From: Calditrichota bacterium
Lineage (GTDB): Bacteria > Calditrichota > Calditrichia > Calditrichales > Calditrichaceae
Assembly (NCBI GenBank): GCA_024278755.1
Contig: JAJRSO010000058.1
Location: forward strand, 1 to 53,597
DNA length: 53,597 nt
Direction: 5' to 3'
Under the pieces are notes generated by a model. The model saw only the letters and a program-made list of their open reading frames with translations. It had not been told where the DNA came from and did no database searches. Position numbers and translations under genes: made by a program. Positions 1 to 8,341 of the stretch are shown here, piece after piece. How positions within the stretch are numbered: position 1 is the first letter of the stretch; the number at the start of each line of letters is the position of its first letter.

Positions 1-186
1 CCCTGGGAAACCATTCATTCGACGGTTAACAGTTTTTTAGTTTTGCTAATGTATCTGTCGTTTAATCTTTTGTCTGGTCAGGGATATGAGATTTCCATTC
101 TGATAAATAATTTATTTTTTTTATCGGCAACTGCAGTGGTTGCTGTCAGTATTAGCCATGTACGCTATAAACTGGTGAACCAGTAG
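1..186 (+). CDS. C-terminal end of a 6-TM sensor domain (5' partial)
   Basis: The frame is open from the window edge to a TAG at 184-186 and encodes about 61 residues with two hydrophobic helices. The end of the segment (ILINNLFFLS, then a polar helix) resembles residues about 178-190 of the neighbouring kinase (ILINNNFFFLSG), so this is probably the same type of multi-TM input domain. The downstream PP2C phosphatase is in the same reading frame, and the residues after the stop (FFLREELQDAR) read like the normal continuation of the linker helix. I infer one ancestral membrane-anchored phosphatase, now interrupted by the TAG. The upstream part lies outside the window. Confidence 0.6.
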   Translation, partial: PWETIHSTVNSFLVLLMYLSFNLLSGQGYEISILINNLFFLSATAVVAVSISHVRYKLVNQ

Positions 187-204
187 TTCTTTTTAAGGGA
201 AGAA

Positions 205-1002
205 TTGCAGGATGCCCGGGATGCGCTATGGAGCGAAATGGAGCTTGCAAAACGAATACAGACGGCCTTGTTACCGGGAAAAGAAAATATAAAGGGGTAC
301 CATATTGCGGCTATAATGGATCCGGCAAAAGAAGTAGGGGGGGATTACTACGATATTATCGAAGCATCGGATGATGATAAATGGGTAACCATTGGTGATG
401 TTTCCGGACATGGGGTGGATTCCGGCCTGATAATGATGATGGCTCAAACAAGTATTTTATCGATTATTCAGAATAACAGATACAGTAAACCCTCTTCCGT
501 GCTCGGTTCGGTAAATTCCATTATTCGCGAAAATATCTCTCGTATGGGTTCTGATCATTATATGTCGTTAATGGCTATTCGTCTGAATGGCTCTACAATG
601 ACTTTTGCCGGGAAACATCAGGATATCATCGTTTACCGTTCTTCTTCCAATAAAACGGAAATTATTCCTTCTACCGGTACCTGGCTGGGCATTGCGGATA
701 ATATCGGTAAGTTTTTAAAAGATGCCAGCATTCGGCTTTACGATGGTGATATTGTATTGTTGTTTACCGATGGAATTACGGAAGCGAATAATAATTCTGG
801 TGCAATGTTTGGCCAGGAACGATTACAGCAAGCCTTGCATTTATATGCAGATCTCCCGGTGGGCAAGCTATTAGATAACATTATGCGTGATGTAAAAGCA
901 TTTAATCATGAACAAGTGGATGATATGACTTTAGTGGCAATAAAAAAAGTATCGCCATTTGAGCTGCAATCACAACAAAAATTTTGGAGCCAGGTTAAAT
1001 GA
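205..1002 (+). CDS. SpoIIE/RsbU-type PP2C serine phosphatase
   Basis: The 265-residue protein begins with a short coiled linker ending in AKRIQTALLP, the signature before RsbU/SpoIIE catalytic domains. Metal-binding motifs are visible: VGGDYYD (44-50), GDVSGHG (64-70), LLFTDGITEA (about 188) and DDMTLV (about 241). Such enzymes dephosphorylate anti-anti-sigma (STAS) proteins in partner-switching stress or signalling pathways. The TTG start at 205 has an AAGGGA-like ribosome site just upstream, so the domain could be translated alone. It shares its frame with the upstream membrane segment, separated only by a TAG. It overlaps the kinase gene by four bases (ATGA), indicating one operon. No anti-sigma partner is in view. 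Confidence 0.88.
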   Translation: MQDARDALWSEMELAKRIQTALLPGKENIKGYHIAAIMDPAKEVGGDYYDIIEASDDDKWVTIGDVSGHGVDSGLIMMMAQTSILSIIQNNRYSKPSSVLGSVNSIIRENISRMGSDHYMSLMAIRLNGSTMTFAGKHQDIIVYRSSSNKTEIIPSTGTWLGIADNIGKFLKDASIRLYDGDIVLLFTDGITEANNNSGAMFGQERLQQALHLYADLPVGKLLDNIMRDVKAFNHEQVDDMTLVAIKKVSPFELQSQQKFWSQVK

Positions 1003-2939
1003 AAATTGTCTCACAGGCAGAGATCTCTGGCATTAAATTTAATTTATTTACGCTTTCATTTGACCGCGAAACAGAGACGCTGTTTTTAAATCGCTATTTT
1101 AATAAGTCTCTAATTCAGGTACGGATAGCGCTTATTATTGCTGTCTTTTTTTACGGCGTGTTCGGAGGGCTGGATGTCGTTTTGGCGCCAGCCTATAAAA
1201 CAAGTTTTTGGTTTATACGCTATGCCATTGTTGTCCCGTATTTTGCGCTACTGATTCCGTTTAGTTATTCAAAACATTTTAAAAAGTATATGCAATTTTC
1301 TATCTCTTCCAGTGTTTTACTCGCCGGGATGGGCATTATTTGGATGATTGTGATAGGTCCTAGATCCATACAAAACTTATATTATGCCGGCCTTATCTTA
1401 GTATTTTTTTATGGATATACTTTTTTTAAATTAAGGTTTGTTTGGGCAACATTTGTTTGCTGGGCCATTGTGGTTGTGTATGAGGTCGCTGCTATTTGGG
1501 TTAAACCAACCCCTTTTTCCATTTTAATAAACAATAATTTTTTCTTTCTTTCCGGTAATATAATGGGCATGGTTATCAGCTATGCGATGGAATACTATGC
1601 CAGGAGAGACTTTGTTTCGGAGCGTTTACTCGAAGAAGAAAAGAAAAATGTAGACGAAGCGAATGCTGATCTGGAGAAAAATGTAAAGGAACGAACCTCC
1701 GAACTCGTTAAAGTAAATAAGAGTTTAAGACAGGAAATATCCGAGAGAAAACGGGCGCAGGATCTTTTACTTGAATCCGAACAAAAATACCGGACACTTT
1801 TCGAAGAATCGAAGGATGTAATCTTTATCAGTTCGGCAGACGGCCGAATTTTGGATATCAATAATGCCGGTGTAGAATTATTAGGATATGCATCAAAAGA
1901 AGAATTGTTTTCCATAGATATCGAAAAAGACCTGTATTATCAGGTAGGTACGAGGAAAGAATTTAAACAACTACTCGAAAGAGAAGGGTATGTTAAAGAT
2001 TACGAAATTACGCTTAAAAGGAAAGACGGACAAAAAGTTGTTGTCCACGAAACATCCAGTATAATTTATGACAAAAACGGCAAAATTATTGCCTATCACG
2101 GTATTCTCAGAGATGTAACCGAAAAATTGCGGTTACAAAGTCAGCTCCTCCAGGTTCAAAAAATGGATTCCATCGGTTTGCTGGCAGGAGGCGTTGCACA
2201 CGATTTTAATAATATTTTAACTGCAATTAACGGATACGCAGAGCTACTTCTGTTAAAAATGAAAAAAACGGATCCCTTTTATAAAACGGTTCAGCATATC
2301 CGTAAGGGCGGCGAACGCGCAAGCAATCTGACCGGGCAATTATTGGCATTTAGCCGTAAACAGGTGTACCAGCTAAAAGTAGTTGATGTAAACGCCTTAA
2401 TACAAAATCTTGATAAAATGATACACCGATTAATCGATGAAGATATCAAAATAGAAAAACAATTGTCTGCCGATCTGCATAGTATTAAAGCCGACCCCAG
2501 TCAATTTGAACAGGTAATTCTAAATTTAATTATAAATGCCCGCGATGCCATTAACCAAAGAACGACCAGAGCGAAAGAAAAGAAGATAGTTCTTAAAACG
2601 AAAAATGTATATCTGGATAAGGAATTTGTAAAAACGCATGTGGGTAGTTACGAAGGCGCATTTATCCTGCTGTCTGTAACCGATTCGGGAATCGGTATGG
2701 ATGAAACTACCATAGAAAAGGTTTTTGAACCGTTTTTTACCACGAAGGAAACGGGAAAAGGCACGGGCCTCGGTTTATCCACCGTTTATGGAATTATTAA
2801 GCAGAATAGGGGAAGTATTTACATCACATCGCAACTCCAGAAAGGCGCTACGTTTGATATCTATTGGCCATCGGAAGGAGCGCATATTGAAGAAAATAAG
2901 ACGGAAAAAGAGATTACGGAATTAAGGGGGGGCAGATAA
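999..2939 (+). CDS. membrane PAS sensor histidine kinase (kinase part of a hybrid)
   Basis: The 646 residues comprise about six hydrophobic helices (about 40-210), a coiled coil (about 215-260), a PAS domain (about 262-380), a HisKA dimerisation helix with phospho-acceptor GVAHDFNN (about 400), and an HATPase domain (N box INARDAI, G1 DSGIGM, G2 GTGLGLSTVYG). The chain ends in a Gly-rich linker (RGGR) before TAA at 2937-2939. The next codons, in the same frame, encode TILYVEDDYEVR, the canonical first strand of a hybrid-kinase receiver, so the TAA splits a hybrid kinase. Homologues commonly read GxETIL here, so a GAA-to-TAA change is the simplest origin. Translational coupling to the phosphatase suggests a shared pathway. 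Confidence 0.9.
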   Translation: MKIVSQAEISGIKFNLFTLSFDRETETLFLNRYFNKSLIQVRIALIIAVFFYGVFGGLDVVLAPAYKTSFWFIRYAIVVPYFALLIPFSYSKHFKKYMQFSISSSVLLAGMGIIWMIVIGPRSIQNLYYAGLILVFFYGYTFFKLRFVWATFVCWAIVVVYEVAAIWVKPTPFSILINNNFFFLSGNIMGMVISYAMEYYARRDFVSERLLEEEKKNVDEANADLEKNVKERTSELVKVNKSLRQEISERKRAQDLLLESEQKYRTLFEESKDVIFISSADGRILDINNAGVELLGYASKEELFSIDIEKDLYYQVGTRKEFKQLLEREGYVKDYEITLKRKDGQKVVVHETSSIIYDKNGKIIAYHGILRDVTEKLRLQSQLLQVQKMDSIGLLAGGVAHDFNNILTAINGYAELLLLKMKKTDPFYKTVQHIRKGGERASNLTGQLLAFSRKQVYQLKVVDVNALIQNLDKMIHRLIDEDIKIEKQLSADLHSIKADPSQFEQVILNLIINARDAINQRTTRAKEKKIVLKTKNVYLDKEFVKTHVGSYEGAFILLSVTDSGIGMDETTIEKVFEPFFTTKETGKGTGLGLSTVYGIIKQNRGSIYITSQLQKGATFDIYWPSEGAHIEENKTEKEITELRGGR

Positions 2940-2951
2940 ACCATCCTTTAT

Positions 2952-3299
2952 GTGGAAGATGATTACGAAGTGCGCGAATTTACAACGGAGGCATTACAGT
3001 CGTTGGGCTATTCCATAATTGAAGCACAAAACGGCAAAGAAGCGCTCTCTATTTTAAGTAATCGTACAAACAACGTTAAATTAATACTAACGGATCTTGT
3101 AATGCCGGAAATGGGCGGCAAGGAACTGGCGGAAATTATTAGTAAGGTAGACCCGAGTTTAAAGATTCTGTTTACATCGGGTTATTCGGATAATCATGTA
3201 GTACAGAAAGGGATTTTAGAAAAGAATGTAAACTTTGTTCAAAAGCCATATACCTTTCAGAGCATCTCTCAAAAAATCAGAACAATTCTTGATAATTAA
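2952..3299 (+). CDS. receiver domain severed from the hybrid kinase
   Basis: This is a CheY-like receiver with the acidic pair EDD (2-4), phospho-acceptor Asp in LILTDLVMP (D48), and the conserved Lys in VQKPY (K98). It is in frame with the kinase, and the intervening codons 2940-2951 (TILY) belong to receiver strand 1. Any start downstream of the TAA therefore cuts into the fold; GTG at 2952 is the first possible start and has no convincing Shine-Dalgarno. Either the receiver is made only by stop-codon readthrough, or it is a recently orphaned fragment. Domain identity is certain; expression as an independent protein is doubtful. Confidence 0.7.
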   Translation: MEDDYEVREFTTEALQSLGYSIIEAQNGKEALSILSNRTNNVKLILTDLVMPEMGGKELAEIISKVDPSLKILFTSGYSDNHVVQKGILEKNVNFVQKPYTFQSISQKIRTILDN

Positions 3300-3670
3300 A
3301 AAAGAGAGTTTGTACTTATTGCTAAATATGCGTACTACATTGTTTTATGCGGATAAGTTTTTTATAAAACGTTGCTGTGCATTTACATTGAATACATTCG
3401 CGTTAACTCGTGTCTTGGCGTTTTTTCTTTTTTCTGTTCTTTTCTAACCCACCGATTCGGTATAGAGATTAAATCCATTAGCTGTCTCTAAATAAAACCG
3501 CCCTAAAATAAATAACCCCCGCTAATCAGGTTGTTGTCGTTTCTTTTTTAGCCATGGATAAACACTGATTGCTCCCCTTCAGTATTTATTATATCGTTTG
3601 TGTAAATTTATTCGCGGCTAAATTTTTTTTTGCAACAGCCCGTAATGGCAGGGGTTGTTAAAAAATTTAT
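3300..3670. other. intergenic region, convergent, no feature recognised
   Basis: This AT-rich spacer lies between the receiver fragment and the converging octaheme cytochrome gene. A hairpin with arms near 3633-3660 (AACAGCCC pairing with GGGGTTGTT) sits just after the cytochrome stop but lacks a U-tract on either strand. I see no credible ORF. Confidence 0.4.
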
Positions 3671-5035
3671 TTAATCACGGTATTTTTTATACATCTGATC
3701 CCCGTCAAAGCCTAGCGCTTTCCAGTTGATGCGTTTGTTCTTACCTCGTCCGTGACAGTTTGTACAGGTCAGCGCATCTTCTTTTGGAGAAACCATATGG
3801 TCAATGCCCCAGTACATTTCGGTTTCTACCCAACCATATTCTCCGCTGTAATCCAAACCGGCAATTTTCATTCCTTCGGCTGCGGCTTTGTTCCAGTCGA
3901 AATCTTTCCAGTAGCCGCCCCAAAGATGCGGAACAATCAGATAGTTGTGCTTGGCGTCGTATATCTGTTTTCCGCGCATAACTTTATAGGGATACAATTT
4001 GGAATCCTTATCGCTTCGTTTACCCAGCGGTTTATTCAGAGATAGAACTTTTTTAGGATCAAACGTATCACCTTTGAGATATCGGGTAGAAGTGCCATTA
4101 TACCAATGGTATTCCGGTTTCACATTTTTCCCCCAGCGGAAAGAGCCTTTTTTCTTCATATAAGTTGGCATGCCGTTTTCATCTTTTTGCGCTTTAATAT
4201 CCTGCCCGGCCGTGGACCAGTCCCAGTACAGTTTGGTGGGATGTCCTTTGGCAAAAACAGGGATATGGCAGGTTTGGCAGGCAATTCTTTTGGTGTGTTT
4301 GTTTAAGATTTTTGATTCGTGGATTGCTTCATCATCGTGACAGCTTGTACATTCGACACGATTTTCTTTATCGGTTACGATGGCCATCGATTCGCCTGAA
4401 ATCTGATGAGCCTCTGTGGTATGGCAGTCGATACAGGTCAAATCATTACCCATATGGACATCGTATTCGGGTGAGGGGTTTATCAAACCGGCATCCAAAT
4501 CACCGTGTTTTACATTTTCGCCGCCCCCGCCATAGAAATGACATGTGCCGCAGTTTTGGTTTGTGGGTAGCCCCACACTACGTGCGGCAGCGGTTAAATC
4601 TACATCTTTAGCCGGCATTCCGGCGCCTTTGGGATTTTTCTTGTACTGGCCGGATAAATCATGACAAACCAGGCAATCGACGTTCTCTTCCTTGGTAAAA
4701 TCAAAAGAGGCGTCTTTCCAGCCGTATCCGGCATGGCAGCTTGTGCAACGCGGCCAGTTTGACTCTACACTAATACAGTAGTTGTTAAATACATTTTTTT
4801 TCCCGGCAGAAAACGTACCTTTATGACCGGGAATGCCTTTAACCTCTTTGGTCCATTTCCAGTGAATCGTCTGCATCATTTCTTTAGCAGCGTCTTCATG
4901 ACAATCGAGACAGGTTTGTGTCACTTCCTCGGGTGTAAAAAGTGAATCTTCTATCAATTCGGCATGATCTTCTCCGGCAAAAGACAGGTTAAAAAGAAAC
5001 AGGATAATGAAAAATGAAAGAGCTGATTGTTTCAC
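3671..5035 (-). CDS. octaheme c-type cytochrome, tetrathionate reductase (Otr) family
   Basis: The 454-residue secreted protein has a Sec signal peptide (hydrophobic residues 5-20, LSFAG cleavage region) and eight CXXCH motifs: CLDCH, CTSCH, CLVCH, CGTCH, CIDCH, CTSCH, CQTCH and CTNCH. Length and heme count match the octaheme Otr family, whose characterised Shewanella member reduces tetrathionate and nitrogen oxyanions in vitro. The physiological substrate here cannot be read from sequence. The GTG start is supported by a strong GGAGG about 8 bases upstream. The gene is monocistronic, with no membrane quinol donor adjacent. The Hmc-like complex or the conduit cytochromes elsewhere in the window could supply electrons (inference). 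Confidence 0.85.
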   Translation of the reverse strand: MKQSALSFFIILFLFNLSFAGEDHAELIEDSLFTPEEVTQTCLDCHEDAAKEMMQTIHWKWTKEVKGIPGHKGTFSAGKKNVFNNYCISVESNWPRCTSCHAGYGWKDASFDFTKEENVDCLVCHDLSGQYKKNPKGAGMPAKDVDLTAAARSVGLPTNQNCGTCHFYGGGGENVKHGDLDAGLINPSPEYDVHMGNDLTCIDCHTTEAHQISGESMAIVTDKENRVECTSCHDDEAIHESKILNKHTKRIACQTCHIPVFAKGHPTKLYWDWSTAGQDIKAQKDENGMPTYMKKKGSFRWGKNVKPEYHWYNGTSTRYLKGDTFDPKKVLSLNKPLGKRSDKDSKLYPYKVMRGKQIYDAKHNYLIVPHLWGGYWKDFDWNKAAAEGMKIAGLDYSGEYGWVETEMYWGIDHMVSPKEDALTCTNCHGRGKNKRINWKALGFDGDQMYKKYRD

Positions 5036-5433
5036 AGCAGGAACCTCCTTTTTAAAATGTATTGTAAATGGTAACCCAAATAATATTCGGCATATTTATT
5101 ACAACTTTGAATAAAGTTTCACTTATCAGACGATAAACGCCTCTAATATAAATATATTCACTATAAATGTCATTAGAAAAAACAAAAGTTTTCACTTTAT
5201 TCATTTATCTGTGTATTTTGCAGATATATACTTTAAAAATTTAGAGTTTATATGCATCTTGTCAAAAAAAATGAAGTTTCTTAATGCGTATCATCAATTT
5301 CCGCTGAATTAACAACCTTTGTTATGCCGTTGATTGTACCCTGTAAATCCGGAATTGAAGAAAAAATTAAAATATCTTTACATCGCTTTAAACGAATCGT
5401 ATGTTTTTGATGTAAACCTGCAAAGGCGTTACC
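5036..5433. promoter_or_regulatory. divergent promoter region
   Basis: This 398-base AT-rich spacer separates the divergent octaheme cytochrome and SDR genes and must carry both promoters. I could not assign a convincing -35/-10 pair or an FNR-type inverted repeat. The SDR start is preceded by AAAGG. Confidence 0.35.
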
Positions 5434-6969
5434 ATGAAAAAACGTCCTTCAAAGTTACCCATTATCGTTTTAAGCGGGGCGTCCGGTTTTATCGGCAGCT
5501 GCCTGCTTAAAGCGCTTAAAGAGGATTATTATTTTTATGCGCTTGCCCGCCGTTCACAGAAAGCAGCCGGAATTTCGGTACACCAGAATATCTCTTGGAT
5601 TCGTGTCGATATTGTAAAAAAGCCGGAAATTGATAAAATATTTTCCGAAATTGTTTCAAAAGGTGGCGCCGACTATTTTATCCACCTGGCGGGATTTTAT
5701 GATTTTAAGAATAAACCAAATCCGGAATATACACGGACAAATGTTTGGGGAACCCGTAATATTCTGGAAGCGGCGGTAAATTTAAAATTAAAACGATTTA
5801 TTTTTGCAAGCTCTCTTGCCATAATAAAATTTCCCGCATCCAATCGTTTGATTAATGAACAGAGCATACCCGATGCAAAATATCCGTATGCGTTGAGCAA
5901 GCAGGCCGGGGAAAAACTGGTAAGAGAATTTTCGCAATATTTTCCCTGTACAATAATTCGTCTGGCGGCAATTTTTAGCGATTGGTGTGAGTATTTACCT
6001 TTATATTGGTTATTAACCGTGTGGCTGTCGAGTCGATGGGACAGCCGTTTGCTTGCCGGGGAAGGAGCCTCCTCCATTCCCTATCTGCATATCAACGATT
6101 TGGTTTCTTTTTTTACCTGTGTCATAAACCGGTCTGATTCGTTACCTGTTTATCATGTTTTAAATGCCAGTCCCCGGACAAGTGCTTCTCAATACACCCT
6201 TTTTAAAGCGGCGCATCAATACAGTTATTTCCATCCGGTTGAACCTGTATATATTCCCAAATGGTTTGCCGCTTTGGGAATTGTCTTGCGAAATATTTTT
6301 GGGTATATAACCGGAAAACAACCGTTTGAGCGGTTGTGGATGATAAAATATGTGGATAAGCAGCTCCTTGTGGATTCTATTGAAACCGAAAAAATGATTC
6401 GCTGGAAACCAACCAACCGCCTGAGTATTACGCGACGTCTGCTTTTTTTAATTGCAAAAATGAAAAGCAATCCATTTGAATGGCATTATAAAAACAAGAA
6501 ACGTCTTACAGCAGCTCCCACCGAAAGCCAGTATTTAAAAATATACGAAACAATGATTAAATTGAAGGAAGAAATCATTCGGGAAATTCTTGAACAGCTG
6601 AACTCAAAAGAAAATAGCTCAATGTTTGCCAACTATCAAAAAATGGATGCCGATTACCGCAGCCATTGTGTGGAATATATTTTTAAAATGCTGGAGACAG
6701 ACATCCGGACGGGAGAGCGTTCCTATATTATGGATTATGGAGAACACCTGGCAGAGCACCGCTATTTTGAGAAATTTCCTGTGGAAGAAGTGATGAACGC
6801 CATCCGCCTTACTACGAAAATCATTGTAAAAACGTTGGTAAATCAGCCGGAATTGAAAGATATGAAGGGAAGAATAAACGATGAAATCGCTATCACGCTA
6901 CAGATGGTAATTGACGAAATTGAAGATACTTATTTGCGTCTCTCCTATTCAAAAGAAATAAAAAACTGA
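5434..6969 (+). CDS. SDR epimerase/dehydrogenase fused to an RsbRD-N-like domain
   Basis: Of 511 residues, the first about 330 are an extended SDR: dinucleotide-binding GASGFIG (15-21), a serine stretch FASSLA (about 128) and catalytic YPYALSK (about 150), as in NAD-dependent epimerases and 3-beta-HSD-like enzymes. After a linker rich in charged residues, about 380-505 form an all-helical domain (HCVEYIFKMLETDIRTGER, HLAEHRYFEKFP) resembling the N-terminal sensor domain of RsbRD/RsbT co-antagonists. This combination ties a redox enzyme to a stress-sensor fold; I infer a regulatory or NAD(H)-sensing role. An AAAGG ribosome site supports the start. The fold of the second domain is a visual assignment and less secure than the SDR. 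Confidence 0.72.
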   Translation: MKKRPSKLPIIVLSGASGFIGSCLLKALKEDYYFYALARRSQKAAGISVHQNISWIRVDIVKKPEIDKIFSEIVSKGGADYFIHLAGFYDFKNKPNPEYTRTNVWGTRNILEAAVNLKLKRFIFASSLAIIKFPASNRLINEQSIPDAKYPYALSKQAGEKLVREFSQYFPCTIIRLAAIFSDWCEYLPLYWLLTVWLSSRWDSRLLAGEGASSIPYLHINDLVSFFTCVINRSDSLPVYHVLNASPRTSASQYTLFKAAHQYSYFHPVEPVYIPKWFAALGIVLRNIFGYITGKQPFERLWMIKYVDKQLLVDSIETEKMIRWKPTNRLSITRRLLFLIAKMKSNPFEWHYKNKKRLTAAPTESQYLKIYETMIKLKEEIIREILEQLNSKENSSMFANYQKMDADYRSHCVEYIFKMLETDIRTGERSYIMDYGEHLAEHRYFEKFPVEEVMNAIRLTTKIIVKTLVNQPELKDMKGRINDEIAITLQMVIDEIEDTYLRLSYSKEIKN

Positions 6970-7071
6970 AGGAACGGAGTTTTGCTTTAAAATCGGCCTA
7001 TGTCCTGTCCCAACAAAAACAATCGATTTTTCGTCGCTTAAATGCCAGGGAGAGTTTTTTTAGAGCGAACT

Positions 7072-7100
7072 AAAAAGCCCCGGGGAACCTTCCGGGACTT
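7072..7100 (-). terminator. rho-independent terminator of the Hmc/regulator operon
   Basis: On the minus strand an eight-pair stem (AGTCCCGG with CCGGGGCT, one G-T wobble, 8-base loop) is followed by TTTTT. It lies about 35 bases after the stop of the last receiver-GcvH gene and fits the end of the minus-strand operon. Confidence 0.75.
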
Positions 7101-7135
7101 CATATGCGTACTTGTCCACCGCTATAGATGACGGT

Positions 7136-8305
7136 TTAACGTTTAAAAAAATCATTAACGATGGTATTAATATCGTTTTTCTTTAATACTTCAAGCTCTC
7201 CCAAATAAACATGCCCGTCCGCCGGAATACGGTTTTCATCTGTCGTAGAAGAAACCGATTTTTTAATATACGCGGATAAACGGTTAATGTCGTCGTTAAA
7301 AAGATTCACGGCGCTTTGTCCGATTTTTAAGGCAGACAATTCTTCGTCAAGAGCAGAAGCGTCAATTTGACAAACCCAGTTGTTTTCATAGGGCGTTCTT
7401 TCCAGCTCTTGCAAATTATCAGCCAGTTGCTTGTTTATTTGATGCACCCTACCGCTTATCGGCGCATTAAATGGGATTGAAGTGTCGTTCTGTTTTATGG
7501 TAAAGAGCGCCTGGCCTTGTTTGACTCCCACACCCAAATCCGGCATTTCGATGGAGCTGATTTTTCCAATAATTTTATTGGCAAAATCGTCAATGCCAAC
7601 AGCAACCATGCCGTCGTCATTAATAGCCGCCCAACAATGTCCCTGCGAAATAAACACACCGCCCGGGATTGAAAAATCAATGGAGTCTTGCACGCCGATG
7701 GATTCCATATTCGTTATATGTACTTTTGCCTTTAACTGCTTTTTAATTCTATCCTGCCGTTTGATAAGGAATTTATTTACCATGGCAATAAGCTCGTCTT
7801 CGGTAAATGGTTTTTCTACATAATCCATAGCGCCGAATTTCATAGTTTCCACGGCGGTATCTACGGAAGCGTATCCGGTAATAATAATAACGTCGATATC
7901 GGGACGCAGATGCTTTACGGATTTACAAACATCTACTCCGCTCATGGCCGGCATTTTTAAATCGGTAAACACAAAATCATAATTATGTTTCTGAACCAGC
8001 CCCAGCGCTTCCTGTCCGGTTTCTACCGTGTCTACCGAGTAGCCTGCGATAACCAGGATTTTTCGGAAGCTGCTTAAAATAATCTCCTCATCATCAACGG
8101 TCAAAATTTTTGCTTTTGGATTTTTGACCTCTACTCGTTTAAGGGTCTTGGATTCGTGGCTAAAATCAAGTTTAAGGTTTTCTGCCAACGCTTCCTCACG
8201 CTCTTTACGCTGTTTTTTTTCAGCCGTTGTTTTGATTATCCGGCGGATGATAAAATCCGCAAGGATAAAAACAATCAAAGCAAGAATTGCCAAAAGTATA
8301 CCCAT
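7136..8305 (-). CDS. membrane-anchored receiver with GcvH-like domain (paralogue 1)
   Basis: The 389 residues contain an N-terminal TM helix (3-24), a basic/acidic linker, a receiver (about 66-185; DDEE, phospho-Asp in FVFTDLKMP, ITGYASVDTA, KPF) and a GcvH-like beta-barrel (about 205-330; GVKQGQALF, FNAPISGRV). The lipoylated lysine expected about ten residues before the AP-x-SG turn is replaced by Asp, so the domain is probably not lipoylated. There is no DNA-binding or enzymatic output domain. It closely resembles the product of 14054-15211, which caps the other end of the same operon. I infer a phosphorylation-controlled membrane adaptor acting on the Hmc-like complex rather than a transcription factor. 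Confidence 0.8.
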   Translation of the reverse strand: MGILLAILALIVFILADFIIRRIIKTTAEKKQRKEREEALAENLKLDFSHESKTLKRVEVKNPKAKILTVDDEEIILSSFRKILVIAGYSVDTVETGQEALGLVQKHNYDFVFTDLKMPAMSGVDVCKSVKHLRPDIDVIIITGYASVDTAVETMKFGAMDYVEKPFTEDELIAMVNKFLIKRQDRIKKQLKAKVHITNMESIGVQDSIDFSIPGGVFISQGHCWAAINDDGMVAVGIDDFANKIIGKISSIEMPDLGVGVKQGQALFTIKQNDTSIPFNAPISGRVHQINKQLADNLQELERTPYENNWVCQIDASALDEELSALKIGQSAVNLFNDDINRLSAYIKKSVSSTTDENRIPADGHVYLGELEVLKKNDINTIVNDFFKR

Positions 8306-8341
8306 TTCCCTCTCCTTTAGTAATAAAAATACGATTCGCTT

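Noticed and set aside
3752-4611. Long plus-strand open frames opposite the octaheme cytochrome
   Set aside because: They are antisense shadows of a gene with clear heme motifs and signal peptide; no ribosome sites.
5036-5433. FNR/CRP-type operators in the divergent promoter regions
   Set aside because: No TTGAT-N4-ATCAA or TGTGA-N6-TCACA match good enough to report was seen here or in 15799-16410.
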